From the NCBI GenBank assembly GCA_033557685.1, contig JAWQRN010000516.1, positions 1 to 28,790 on the forward strand: 28,790 nt of DNA, written 5' to 3'. The notes under the pieces are model-generated. The model was not told the origin of the DNA. It was given only the letters and a program-made list of their open reading frames with translations, and made no database searches. Numbering within the stretch: position 1 is the first letter of the stretch; every line of letters starts with the position of its first letter. Origin of the DNA: Sperchopsis tessellata. Its lineage: Eukaryota; Arthropoda; Insecta; Coleoptera; Hydrophilidae. Position numbers and translations under genes: made by a program. Of this stretch, positions 1 through 8,688 are shown piece by piece.

Positions 1-23
1 TTGCATCTCCACGCATACTTATC

Positions 24-475
24 CATTATGACCCATCTAAGCCCTTAGTACTAGCTACTGATGCGTCCAGCTATGGGTTAGGGGCCGTACTATCACACAT
101 ATGCCCACATATGATGGCTCAGACCGCCCCATTGTATTTGCTTCTCGCTGTCTATCGTAAGCTGAGAAAAACTATTCTCAGATAGAAAAAGAAGCATTGT
201 CTATTTATTGAGGGATAAAAGAAATTTTTAATTATTTGTTTGGCAGAAATTTCATTTTATTAACAGACCATAAGCCTTTAGAAAAAATCATTTTTGCTGA
301 CACCAGTTCTCCATCTTTAAGTGCTACTAGGTTGCTACATTATTCAATATTCTTACAGGGTTTTTCTTACCAAATTAAATACCGTAGAACAGACAAGCAT
401 GGAAATGCAGACTTTTGCTCTCGTTTTCCATTTAGTAAATCTATTGAGACTATAGACGAACCTAAAATAGTTCAA
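24..475 (+). pseudogene. Ty3/Gypsy RNase H domain (broken)
   Basis: The frame starting at 24 reads [20 protein letters not shown], the start of the RNase H domain that follows RT in Ty3/Gypsy Pol. The frame is lost at about 108-111. Homology resumes in another frame (DRPIVFASR, then [12 protein letters not shown]), interrupted by TAA near 168 and TGA near 210. From 236 it runs openly through LLTDHKPL and a D-K-H-G-N-A-D motif close to the usual domain end (around 415). RNase H removes the RNA strand during reverse transcription in this family. Two stops and a frameshift show that this copy is dead. Confidence 0.9.
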
Positions 476-596
476 ATTAATCAAATAAGTGCAGCCATAG
501 ATCCACGTACAATAGCAAAGGAGTCATTAAAAGAACCAGGATTTCTGCTAAGATCTTTATTAGGCACAGAAAAACCAAATCTAGATAACCCTGGAG

Positions 597-1353
597 AATT
601 TTCCGTAGAGGAAGTGTGTGCGATACGAGGTATTCGTGTAATAATACCCAATTCCTTAAAAAAGCAAGTACTTGAGGAATTGCATCAAGGCCATCTGGGA
701 ATCGTAAAAATGAAAGAACTCGCACGTAGATACGTCTATTGGAAGGGATCGACAAAGATATAGAAAATGTTACAAAGAATTGTATGTCTTGTTTATTAGT
801 GGCAAAACAAATCAAAAATGTATCTATCCATCCATGGGAATATCCAAAAGGGCCTTGGCAAAGAGTTCATATCGATTTTGCAGGATCAATTAACACCAAA
901 TATTATCTCATAATTGTAGATTCATATTCAAAGTGGCCAGAAGTCTATATGATGAGTAACATTACTACAGTCAGTACTAGTTTCGCATTACCATTGTCTA
1001 TGGTTTCTGATAACGGACCACAATTTACATCAGAACAATTTAAAATTTTCATGTCTGATAATGGAATTAAACATATCACAACAGCTCCATACTTTCCTGC
1101 ATCAAAAGGGCATGCAGAAAGGTATGTCCAAACTATACAAAATGCTTTTAAGGCAGTAGATAAACAACCGGGAACAAACATTAAAGCAAAATTTAACAAT
1201 TTCCTACTTAATTATCGCAAAGCGCCTCACGCAACCACAGGGATTTCTCCGGCAATGCTGATGATGAAATATGATGCTTCCAAATATAAACAGTCGCGTA
1301 GAAGAAAAAAAGTCAAAAACACCATCTATGATTGCGAAACCTCGAGATTTTGA
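597..1353 (+). pseudogene. Ty3/Gypsy integrase (frameshifted, DD35E retained)
   Basis: The zinc-binding domain is split by a frameshift near 739-763: the His pair (LHQGHLG) lies before it and the Cys pair (NCMSCL, about 779-794) after it. The RNase H-like core follows in the second frame. The first Asp is in HIDFAG (about 868-885), the second in SDNGPQF (about 1006-1026) and the Glu in GHAERYVQ (about 1110-1133). Exactly 35 residues separate the second Asp from the Glu. The stretch between the first two Asp residues looks about ten residues shorter than usual, just before LPLSMVSDNG, implying an in-frame deletion. Integrase inserts the element cDNA into host DNA. The catalytic residues survive, but the protein as a whole does not. 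Confidence 0.93.
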
Positions 1354-1728
1354 AATAGGAGAAAAGGTAGCATTTCAGGAATATAATAAACCGGACAAAT
1401 GGAATTTCTGTATAATAAAAAATAACATTGGATCAGTCATGTATGATATTGCATTTGAGGGTCAGTTTAGAGACACGCCAACCAGTTGCGTCGTTGCGGG
1501 AGTTTTGATAACACAGTACACTCTAAAGGTAATAAGAATAAAGTAACACAAAACTCAGGTCTTGTACAAAATGAATATTGCCCTTTTCCTACACCTAGCA
1601 TATCCGAAGACGACTCAGATGAACCTACATCAAAAACTGAACAGCTGGTGGAAATGGAACATCGTGCCAGGGATAAAAGAATACCAAAACCCATACAGCG
1701 ATATTCACCATCCCGATATTCCAGATAA
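1326..1728 (+). pseudogene. Ty3/Gypsy Pol C-terminal domain (frameshifted)
   Basis: After the integrase core the frame shifts at about 1330. The following stretch contains RDFEIGEKVAF and, further on, a KW.F.I motif, matching the GPY/F-like C-terminal integrase region with its small beta-barrel. A second shift near 1490-1550 leads to an acidic and serine-rich tail, SISEDDSDEPTSKTE, and a basic end (KRIPKPIQRYSPSRYSR). Arg/Pro-rich ends of this kind (RPVQRYSP-like) are typical of the final residues of Pol in this Gypsy group. The stop at 1726-1728 overlaps the polypurine tract, as is common in such elements. Confidence 0.8.
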
Positions 1729-1737
1729 GGGGAGAGG
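1727..1737 (+). other. Polypurine tract (plus-strand primer)
   Basis: An eleven-base purine run directly precedes the inferred TG start of the 3' LTR and directly follows the end of Pol. This is where plus-strand DNA priming occurs in LTR retrotransposons. Confidence 0.7.
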
Positions 1738-1974
1738 TGTTGGATATGACAACTAGCACGCCACTGAAGTTCTTATTCCTTGTGTTAAGGTCCACCAATG
1801 GGAAGCGCCGATGTTTCCGTCATGTTCGGATGGCAAAGAATATGCTTTGCCTCTGCCATTTCTTGTAATCAGCTTTGGGTATAGATCGCTTGACAGAGGT
1901 GTTTTACCGTTATTTAATAAAATCATTTATACTTAATAAGTGTTATTACTTATTAAATTACACACGATATAACA
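1738..1974 (+). repeat. Putative 3' LTR, about 237 bp
   Basis: It begins TGTTGGATATGACA right after the purine tract and is placed to end ...GATATAACA, giving TG...CA ends. An AATAAA at 1916-1921 fits the polyadenylation signal expected in an LTR. No second LTR is in the window, so the 3' end is inferred from the terminal dinucleotide alone. No target-site duplication can be tested. Confidence 0.6.
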
Positions 1975-2361
1975 GGGTGCATAATAAAATAAAAATAATT
2001 AACACTAAATAGAAAGAAACAGATTAATATATTAAAAATATTGTAACAAGCTATTAGTTGTAGCAGGAATCCACAAATAATTTACAAGGCCAGAAAGAAA
2101 GTACAAAAAATGTGCAGATTAATATAGCAGATAAGTAAAACACAATAACAATCATACACAAGACATAGTGTAGAGAACAAAATGTTAAAATATATATTAG
2201 TTAAGATTAAAATCCAGTAGATAACAAATACAAACTAGAAAATGAACAGTAGGTGATAATTGAGATATATTTATAGAGAATTGGAGATAATAAATGAACT
2301 TTATGTATGTTGTTAACATAACATAACCAAAAGAAATGTGCGTTAAGAAGTTTGGTACAAA
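1975..2361. other. Gene-free AT-rich stretch
   Basis: A-rich sequence with no open frame of note and no repeat that I recognise. Confidence 0.6.
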
Positions 2362-2480
2362 AACTAGAAGGTGGTTGAATTGGTTACCTTGTGATAGCCT
2401 TTGCTTGTGGTCAGAACTCGAATCACATATTCTGTGTGCTCACGGCTTAGAAGGCCTTGCCTAATTCGATGACGCTACCT
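2362..2480 (+). repeat. Possible tRNA-derived SINE (weak)
   Basis: TGGTTGAATTGG at about 2372 resembles a Pol III A box, and ACTCGAATCAC about 40 bases downstream partly resembles a B box (about 7 of 11 positions). The spacing fits a tRNA-like promoter and the local base composition is more GC-rich than the flanks. No tail or target duplication is visible, so this is only a candidate. Confidence 0.3.
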
Positions 2481-2858
2481 TAAGAAGGTGATATCCGAAG
2501 CGGGGAACATGAACACTAAATTGTTTACATAGTGATTTTGATGGGGGTTAAGTATTTCTTAGCTCCATAAGCAAGCAAGAAAATATTTCCAGTAAGCCAG
2601 GATCGACATTTACACCCAGGTACAGCAAGCGGTCAGCGGTGAATTTCGGGCATAAATTACCAGCATAAATATAAACAGAAGTTGTAAATAGTGTTGGGAA
2701 TAAACCAGTACTACCTGGTAGGATGACAAATGTTAGAGAAATTAGCTTATTTTACATATGAGCATTCATTAACAAGAAATTTTTTAAAGGTCTAATTTTA
2801 GCAAAAGTTTTGAAATTATCACATTACCTAGAACCTGCATTTAAGTTGGTGCTGATGT
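2481..2858. other. No recognised feature
   Basis: No open frame, RNA gene or repeat that I can identify. Confidence 0.5.
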
Positions 2859-3410
2859 CTACATTTCCATATATCTTACATTGTTTCCTAAGAAACTCAA
2901 GAAGATTACAAAATATTGGAATACTATCTCTTGCAGCTCGGATTCGAAACGAAATCTACTGCTACTATCTAATCTTTGTAGCGTGATGGTCAAAAAAAGA
3001 AAGTTGTCTTTGTTTGGGAGATTTAGTAAGTGAAAGGCCTTGTATTTTTCACTAAGAGTATTTAAAACTGTTGAAAGTAAGGTTTCCATATTTTTACTTG
3101 TAAAAGGTTCAATATTAAGAACATTCTCAATGCAATGACTTTCTATAATGTGTGTCATATTCATCTAAACTTGCCAAATATTCTTGCCAAACTATTAAGT
3201 AATTAATGCCTACAATTGGGAGGATACTAATGATCTTCAAAACTGTACCGGTTAATGCCTCCTGTAAATAATATAATTTATTTATATCTGCAAGAGGTTA
3301 ACTATGAATTAGAGAGACAAAAAGTCATTTAAATGATAGCCATTCTGATATATTATCCTAAAAATTTAGGCAAAGCAATCTTTGGAAGTTTTACTAACGA
3401 GTTTTGGCTT
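2859..3410 (-). pseudogene. BEL/Pao retrotransposon Gag (DUF1759-type) relic
   Basis: Read on the minus strand from about 3405, the pieces follow the order of a BEL/Pao Gag-like region (DUF1759). First comes KLPKIALPKFLG. After a frameshift comes EWLSF, followed by LFVSLIH. Then come DINKLYYLQEALTG (about 3285), a Y-L-I-V-W-Q-E segment, and finally the 101-codon open part 3164-2859 with ENVLNIEPFTSKNMETLLS and LQRLDSSSRFRFE. The last motif matches the family signature in which a 'KLD..T...WE' helix follows a Leu-rich repeat of Gag helices. Gag forms the virus-like particle of the element. Several frameshifts and a stop make this a relic. No zinc knuckle, protease or LTR was found downstream. 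Confidence 0.78.
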
Positions 3411-4097
3411 GGTTAAGCTGAAGGAATGGGTATAGTAAGTGGATTTCTGTGAAGAGCTACTCATCGATAGTAGAATTGTTTATATATTGAATTTCAACAT
3501 TTCCAAGAATGTCAAATTCAACACTACGTTCTACTTAATGATATATAGTATATAGATTATGCCAAAAGTTTTATATAAATCTGTAATTTAGTCACATTTA
3601 ACAGTATTGCATTCGAAGAGCAGAAATTTTTACTGGCAAGAGAAATAATGGTATGTATGGTACATGAACTTGACTAAAGAATGTCTTAATTTAGCAATAA
3701 ATAAATGTTATTACAATGTATTGTATCTCGTATTTTGGTCTCAATAGGAACAAAATGTTGCATAGGTCTCGTAGTTGTTAGAGCTTAATGTAAACCAATG
3801 AGGCATAAAAATAAAACTTATCATATGTCCCGGTATTGGAGTCTGTGATGTAAGTTCCCCAAATATCACACAGAGAATATGGCGTGCGGACTGTAGATTA
3901 AATTGAATGACTTTTGAACGTCTAAATACTCAAGACCAAAATTATTTACTGGATTGGATTTGTATTTCGAGTTGTATGATCTTTTCATTAGATTTAAAAC
4001 AATACACTGATTCATCTACTAACTCGTGTTGGTTTATAAACTAATGGTGTTATATTAAAACTATCAAATATTTCAGAAAAACATCTCCCGGTGAAAA
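3411..4097. other. No recognised feature
   Basis: AT-rich DNA without a supported reading frame. It may be 5' sequence of the BEL/Pao relic, but nothing in it shows this. Confidence 0.5.
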
Positions 4098-4226
4098 CTT
4101 TTAAGAGCTACATGTCTTAATAATGTCCCCTGCAACGGCAGATGAAACGTCGGTAAAAACTAAAGCCAACACACGGTTATCTCCCGGAAATCCTGAAGAT
4201 ATTTACTGTGGCCGTGGAAATCTACG
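4098..4226 (-). repeat. Dispersed repeat family R1, copy 1
   Basis: This block shares CCAACACACGGTTATCTCCC and the flanking GAAGATATTTACTG...CCGTGG with the reverse complement of 17712-17789. It shares the CCTGCAACGGC...GA.GAAAC block with 19190-19279 and, in the opposite orientation, with 25340-25375. It also carries one unit (ACTTTTAAGAGCTACATG) of the 34-bp repeat found four times at 19085-19207. GATGAAACGTC at 4141-4151 is a short inverted repeat. This resembles a mobile-element terminal repeat. I suspect a Penelope-like terminal repeat, which is inference. Confidence 0.75.
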
Positions 4227-4239
4227 TACTGAATTAAAT

Positions 4240-4970
4240 AATAAATACAGATAAAAATACACTCTACTCAAGATATTTCCAAAAATAGTCAATACTTTTA
4301 GTTTTTTTATTTAGAAATAAATATTGTATTTTGAATGATTGCGATATATCTATCTAAATTTTCATAATCTAAATATTAAATGCCGATTTATTAATCCCAA
4401 GTTTTAAAAATTATATATGTACGAATATATAGAGTCTTGTAGCTGAGACGCAAAGTAAGACCACGAGGAAGATGAAGATCCAATGACAGGTGGAACAGAA
4501 AAATAAACATATATATCAGATATATAGGTGATATTTATAAATGTATTTTTCTATTTTAATTGGCAACAACGTCAAAAAATACTTTGTGAATATATTTTAT
4601 TAACTTTTTCTACGAGTCATTAAATAATTTTATGTATGGCCTCTTTCCCCTTGTCTTAGTACCTTCATTGTGATATTTGTTTCGGAATTTGGTAATTTAT
4701 TTATATTTTCTGTTTGTTGTTACATTTGAAGATTTATCTTATTTCTTGAGATGTGATGTGTGTTTTTGTCTATTTAATATATTTTATTCCAGAATCATTT
4801 CAACTACTTTTGCAATTTTATGTTTTTGTGATCCCAAGACTAAATTCTTTTATTATAGTCAGGTTATATTTCACTTCACTTCATATTCTTTAAATTATCT
4901 TATACTTATGGCAGCATTTATCATTTGCATTGTGGTGGAACTTAATTATACGAAACAATTAACTGTTATT
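4240..4970. other. Very AT-rich region, no gene recognised
   Basis: Low-complexity AT-rich sequence. The open frame 4677-5006 (+) is Phe/Tyr/Leu-rich from base composition alone, has no family resemblance, and lies where the UNC-93 3' UTR is expected on the other strand. Confidence 0.5.
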
Positions 4971-4984
4971 TTTATTCTTTTATT
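4971..4984 (-). terminator. Candidate polyadenylation signals for the UNC-93-like gene
   Basis: On the minus strand AATAAA occurs twice in 14 bases, about 240 bases downstream of the UNC-93 stop. Another AATAAA overlaps the stop codon at 5220-5225, which is unlikely to be the one used. In DNA this AT-rich such hexamers arise often by chance. Confidence 0.35.
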
Positions 4985-5220
4985 TATGTGTAATAACAAA
5001 AGCTGATATTCAATATGAATACAATATTTTGTCTTTGTTGCATAGAAATAAAATATCTTATAAAAATAGGAACTGAACTATATACAATGAGTGGTTAGCA
5101 GCATTCTATTAAACCTTGTATGATCTGTAATATTTGTTTATAATATAACTACAAATGCTCTTGGTTTGTTAGCTGACCTAATAAGACATTTTTAAAAGTA
5201 TCACATATTATGATGATATT

Positions 5221-5489
5221 TTATTCAGCAACTTCCCCAGATTTAATTTGACTGAACTTTCTACTTTCAGTTAAATCTATGTCTGTCTTCTTTGATTTAG
5301 CTACCATATATTCCACAGAAGAATAACCACAAACTCCAATAATAAGTAGACCCAAAAGTAAATATAATTTAACATTCACACACAAATAAGGGCTGTAGGC
5401 ATAGGTGATGACAGATCCCGTGGACTCCCATAGCCTGAAGTTACTGTAAGCTGCCTCTTCTTTGCCAGGGAAAATAATTCCATACATTG
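5221..5489 (-). CDS. unc-93-like: UNC-93-like, last coding exon (C-terminus)
   Basis: The acceptor is ATATTTCAG|CA; plus-strand CT at 5490-5491 is the AG. The two leading bases complete a Ser codon with the T from the previous exon. It encodes NSMYGIIFPGKEEAAYSNFR (the first residues split across the junction) and then LWESTGSVITYAYSPYLCV. This is the well conserved UNC-93 block in which an Asn-rich loop precedes the last two helices. The final membrane segment is VKLYLLLGLLIIGVCGY. A Lys/Ser/Asp-rich cytoplasmic tail of about 30 residues follows, ending at TAA 5223-5221. The reading starts by splicing; the internal Met at 5487 is not a start codon. Confidence 0.95.
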
Positions 5490-5604
5490 CTGAAATATAA
5501 TATAGTGTTAATTCAATTTTTTAGAAATCATATTTGTTTTTGTATCGATTGTTTGACACACCTGGGATGGTAAAGTTTATGGGAACATTTTTTTTTATAC
5601 TCAC

Positions 5605-5872
5605 AGTTTATTTGAACTAGCCATACTGCATCCGCTATACCCCATAGACTGGAAATGATGAAGTAAACCAGTTTATTTTCTTCGTCTGGTTTCCATGTCA
5701 ATTGGGCAACTATAAGAGCTACGTGTAGTGCTAAGGCAAAAGCAATAACAGGACTTCTTCCTGTTATTTTAACAATGCTTCCAATAATTATGGCGGCAAT
5801 GGCATTGCTGACCCCAAAACAAATCATCACAAAACCAATGTTGCTTATTCCCCAACCACATGAGACAAATGC
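5605..5872 (-). CDS. unc-93-like: UNC-93-like, penultimate exon
   Basis: The acceptor is TTACTTCTAG|GCA (CT at 5873-5874) and the donor is ACT|GTGAGTAT (AC at 5603-5604), a strong consensus. It starts in phase 0 and leaves one base (T) for the last exon. It encodes three hydrophobic segments: AFVSCGWGISNIGFVMICFG, then AIAAIIIGSIVKITGR, then VIAFALALHVALIVAQLTW. A further segment, VYFIISSLWGIADAVWLVQI, follows. The 'CxxG(I)xxIGFVMICFG' and 'GxADAVWxxQxN' blocks match the C-terminal half of UNC93A. The intron to the next exon downstream is only 115 bp, while the one upstream is nearly 11 kb. Confidence 0.95.
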
Positions 5873-5873
5873 C

Positions 5874-6254
5874 TAGAAGTAATAAAAAATAGGTTTATTA
5901 TAATTAATATTTATTGTGTTTAATGGAATAATAGTTTTAAACATTCTGTTGGTGCAGTTTTACTTTTATACTTAAATATAGATCCCTAAATTTAGTTATA
6001 CATACATAGTTTAGGTCTATTGTAGGTATATATTTAGGCTGCAAGATAAAAGTTGTTTTGCTTGTTTAGTATGATAGATGAGTTGCGGTTAGGATGATTA
6101 ACATCTTTGCCGAAAAATGTAAAGGTTACAATCGAATGGACTCGTACACTGCTATATCTAAAGGGTTTTCCGTTAAAGGTCTTTCAATATTTTTTTAACG
6201 AACTTTAATTTAAAAAATTTCTGGTTTCTTTATTTCAGCACATATTTGATCGAT
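5874..6254. other. Intronic DNA, nothing recognised
   Basis: UNC-93 intron between the penultimate exon and the transposase relic. It is AT-rich, and no repeat or open frame of note was seen. Confidence 0.6.
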
Positions 6255-7110
6255 TAAAGTTATGAGTGAAATCAGCCAAATGGCCCCTGCCACCGTTTTT
6301 GTAGGAAGCTACTCTTTTATCTAAATTTCTAATGCCATTTGCACATAATTGCAGTTAAATCTCAAGAACAATATGCTGATTCTTGTCTTTGAACTTGCTG
6401 ATTGATGGTGTACCTCTTTCTTTTCACGTAACACCAAAGAAAATTGTCATAATTGTCATTGAAATAATTTGTCCTCTGAACTTGTATAGCAACAAAGTGA
6501 TTATTTCACTGGCTCTATTGCATGTGAAAACATCTTGTGGGAACCATATATCCTCTAAGTCACTGTGTTGCAATCTTGGCTGCAAAAAATTGTGTAACAT
6601 CTTGTGGTAGCATTCGTCGTTGACTTTAAATGGTTTTCCATCTTCATTTTCAAAAAAGAATCTGCTCATATATATATATATGTATATTTTCAAAAAATAA
6701 GGCTTATGACACATCCGATAAAAAAAACCGCACAAAATAGTGGCATGTTGCGGATGTATTGGAAATGGGATTTGTCACTGAAAAAGATTTTCTTGCAAAC
6801 AATGTTATCAGCTGTTTTGTTTTCAAGCACACAATCAACAAATGTTTAATGCTGAAAATGGTCTGCTGGTTTCAATTCCTATGTCAATTGAATGTTGAAG
6901 GCATGTACAGTCACAACTTTCTTCAAAATTTGCTATGTGGTAGACTAAGCAATGCCTAATTGCTGCGAACGAATTGGGATTGACATTTTTTTATGTTCAA
7001 TTACACTTTCACAAACTTAGGTAATATTTTCGACTGAATGGAGTTTCTTTATGTTTTGTTCAGATCCAGTTTCCTCGAATTTTGCAAAATGTATTTTGTA
7101 AGACCCATTC
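6255..7110 (-). pseudogene. mariner/Tc1-type DDE transposase relic
   Basis: Read on the minus strand from about 7110, the order of a mariner-type transposase is clear in spite of frame changes. FEETGSEQNIKKL and a helix-turn-helix with SIPIRSQQLGIAYSTTWQIL come first. HAFNIQLT follows, and the first catalytic Asp lies in KKIFFSDKSHF (about 6800). Then come FFFENEDGKPFKVN, the second Asp in LEDIWFPQDVFTCN (about 6540), FRGQIIS, and the C-terminal KRVASYKNGGRGHLADFTHN (about 6275). The WPPRSxDLxPxDFFLWG block with the third catalytic Asp is gone: a deletion joins FRGQIIS to the tail. A (TA)n stretch at 6669-6683 lies between two near-identical ATTTTCAAAAAA copies inside the coding region. No terminal inverted repeats were found. 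It sits in the large UNC-93 intron. Confidence 0.88.
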
Positions 7111-7272
7111 ATAATACTAAATCTCATTACCTCCTATCCTCAAGATGTCTTAGTATTTCCACAATGTGAGAAAAGATTTTGCTAGTCATGTTTCGAAGTG
7201 AAATAGTGAAATTAAAATATGGTTTATGGAATTTGTGAGAATATTAGTAACAATGAGTAGTTGGGTGATAAG

Positions 7273-8094
7273 GTGTTGGCATCCTTCGACAGTTTTACGG
7301 CGAATTTGATGTTGGAGCTCAGTGTTGCCAATGGTGAGATAACTGGACTAAAGAGTGAAAATGGTAAATTGTGCGAGCACGGTTAGTATTGAGCGATGCT
7401 TAAGAAGGAACAATGTTGTTTTATTTTGTTTAGTGAAACTTGATGACGGAATATTCGATGGTGTGCAGCGTCTGTTTGCTGAGGGTTTGCAGGTATCTCT
7501 GGGTGCTGATGATGTGATTGATGTAAGTCGAATCGGTAAAGGTGGTACTAGGCGCCCTGTTTTGTTGGAACTTCAGTCTAGTGTTAAAAGGAGAGAGTTT
7601 TTTAAAAAATGTAAAAAGTTGAAATTTTTGTATCGGACGATCTATGTGATGCTGACCGTAAGAACCATTAAATGATGTGCAAACATCATAAGATAGTTAG
7701 GTCGAAGCTCTGCAACTATTACATCAGAAACAATAAATTGTTCGTTGATGGTGTGACCTATACTGCATTGGAACTTGAGGTGGATTCACATCCGACGGGT
7801 GGTAACTCTGATACTTTTGGAGTGCTTGCAGAGGAAACTGAAAAAATTATCTCACCCCTTTATAAACATGCAAGTTTGAGTGCACTGGGTACTCCAATTG
7901 CGGTTGATCCAGACTCAATATTATACATGCCTAGTTTACCATGGGCTGCTAAAAAGGTTATTGGACAGAGGCCACGGTCGGGATCTTCTTCCTCTGTAGG
8001 GTCGGTCAAGGCCAATCTGGCACAAGCAATTCAGTTACGAAATTCTTCTAGGAATAAGAAACACTACCTATATAATCTTGGGTATTATTTGTGA
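7273..8094 (+). pseudogene. LINE 1 ORF1 (nucleic-acid-binding protein), frameshifted
   Basis: The first frame (7273-7386) contains a heptad-like stretch (ELSVANGEITGLKSENGKL), the coiled coil that trimerises such ORF1 proteins. A frameshift near 7375 leads to RRNNVVLFCL, DDVIDVSRIGKGGTRRPVLL and KRREFFKKCKKLKF, the RRM-like fold of L1-type ORF1. Another shift near 7625 gives VSDDLCDADRKNH, then a stop at 7669-7671. The C-terminal domain continues in the open frame from 7672 (KLCNYYIRNNKLFVDGVTYT) and ends in a Ser-rich basic tail. ORF1 chaperones the element RNA. Two frameshifts and one stop make it inactive. Confidence 0.85.
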
Positions 8095-8688
8095 CATAAG
8101 TTGTCAAATTTTGTTTGTTTACAGGTGCGTGAGGACGTCTTTGTGGGTTGTTTTGTGTTAGCGACACCTGCATGGCGCTCCGGGAAGTTTTAGTGTTTGG
8201 ACAGAGTTTGACCACTTGTATGTCTCTCGCCTTTTGGGACATTTTGGTAGCTGTACGTTGATATAAAACAAACATTTTGTCACGGGGAATAGTTTCTTAG
8301 GCTGTTATCATGTTCTTGTTGTTTCTTTGTATGTTAATGTCTTTATATATTATGCTTGTCACTATTATTTACTTAGATTTATTAGTGTATATTACCATCA
8401 ATTTGCTGTTAACATTTTCCTGCTGTTTCTTTATATATAACACTTTTCACTATTATTAGCTTCTGGTATTTTTGTGTATTGCTTTTGCTATATTTATACA
8501 ATCGACTTGGTGAATACTTGCGTAAATACTGATTTAATCTATATTTGCTGAATTAAACATTCGCATACTTAATTGTATTTTATGTATATATATATTTTTA
8601 TTTTTATATTTTTATTGTTATATATATTTATATATGTATATTATTGCCTTTAAAGAAGTTGTGTTGCCACTGAATCTTTACCACGATC
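8095..8688 (+). other. LINE 1 inter-ORF spacer
   Basis: AT-rich, with imperfect TATATA runs around 8581-8640. It contains no gene. It lies between ORF1 and the ORF2 start codon. Confidence 0.6.

Larger units (their letters stand above)
1..1974 (+). mobile_element. Ty3/Gypsy LTR retrotransposon, degenerate 3' part
   Basis: The left end of the window is the 3' part of a Ty3/Gypsy retrotransposon: RNase H, integrase zinc-binding domain, integrase core, a C-terminal domain, a polypurine tract and a putative 3' LTR, in canonical order. Gag, protease and the RT palm lie outside the window if they exist. The reading frame changes at about 108, 739 and 1330, and stops occur near 168 and 210, so the copy cannot encode one Pol protein. 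The integrase core nevertheless keeps its catalytic residues, which suggests moderate age. Confidence 0.93.

Noticed and set aside
4098..4226. Functional hammerhead ribozyme in repeat R1
   Set aside because: GACGAAAC is present, but the CUGANGA strand is altered (CTTAATAA or CTTGATAA) in the copies here. I kept it only as a possible relation, not as a feature.
4677..5006. A 109-codon plus-strand frame rich in hydrophobic residues, possibly a membrane protein
   Set aside because: The composition follows from T-rich DNA, there is no conserved motif, and it lies in the expected 3' UTR of the UNC-93-like gene.
6383..6610. A 75-codon plus-strand frame
   Set aside because: Antisense to the mariner transposase relic, which accounts for the sequence.
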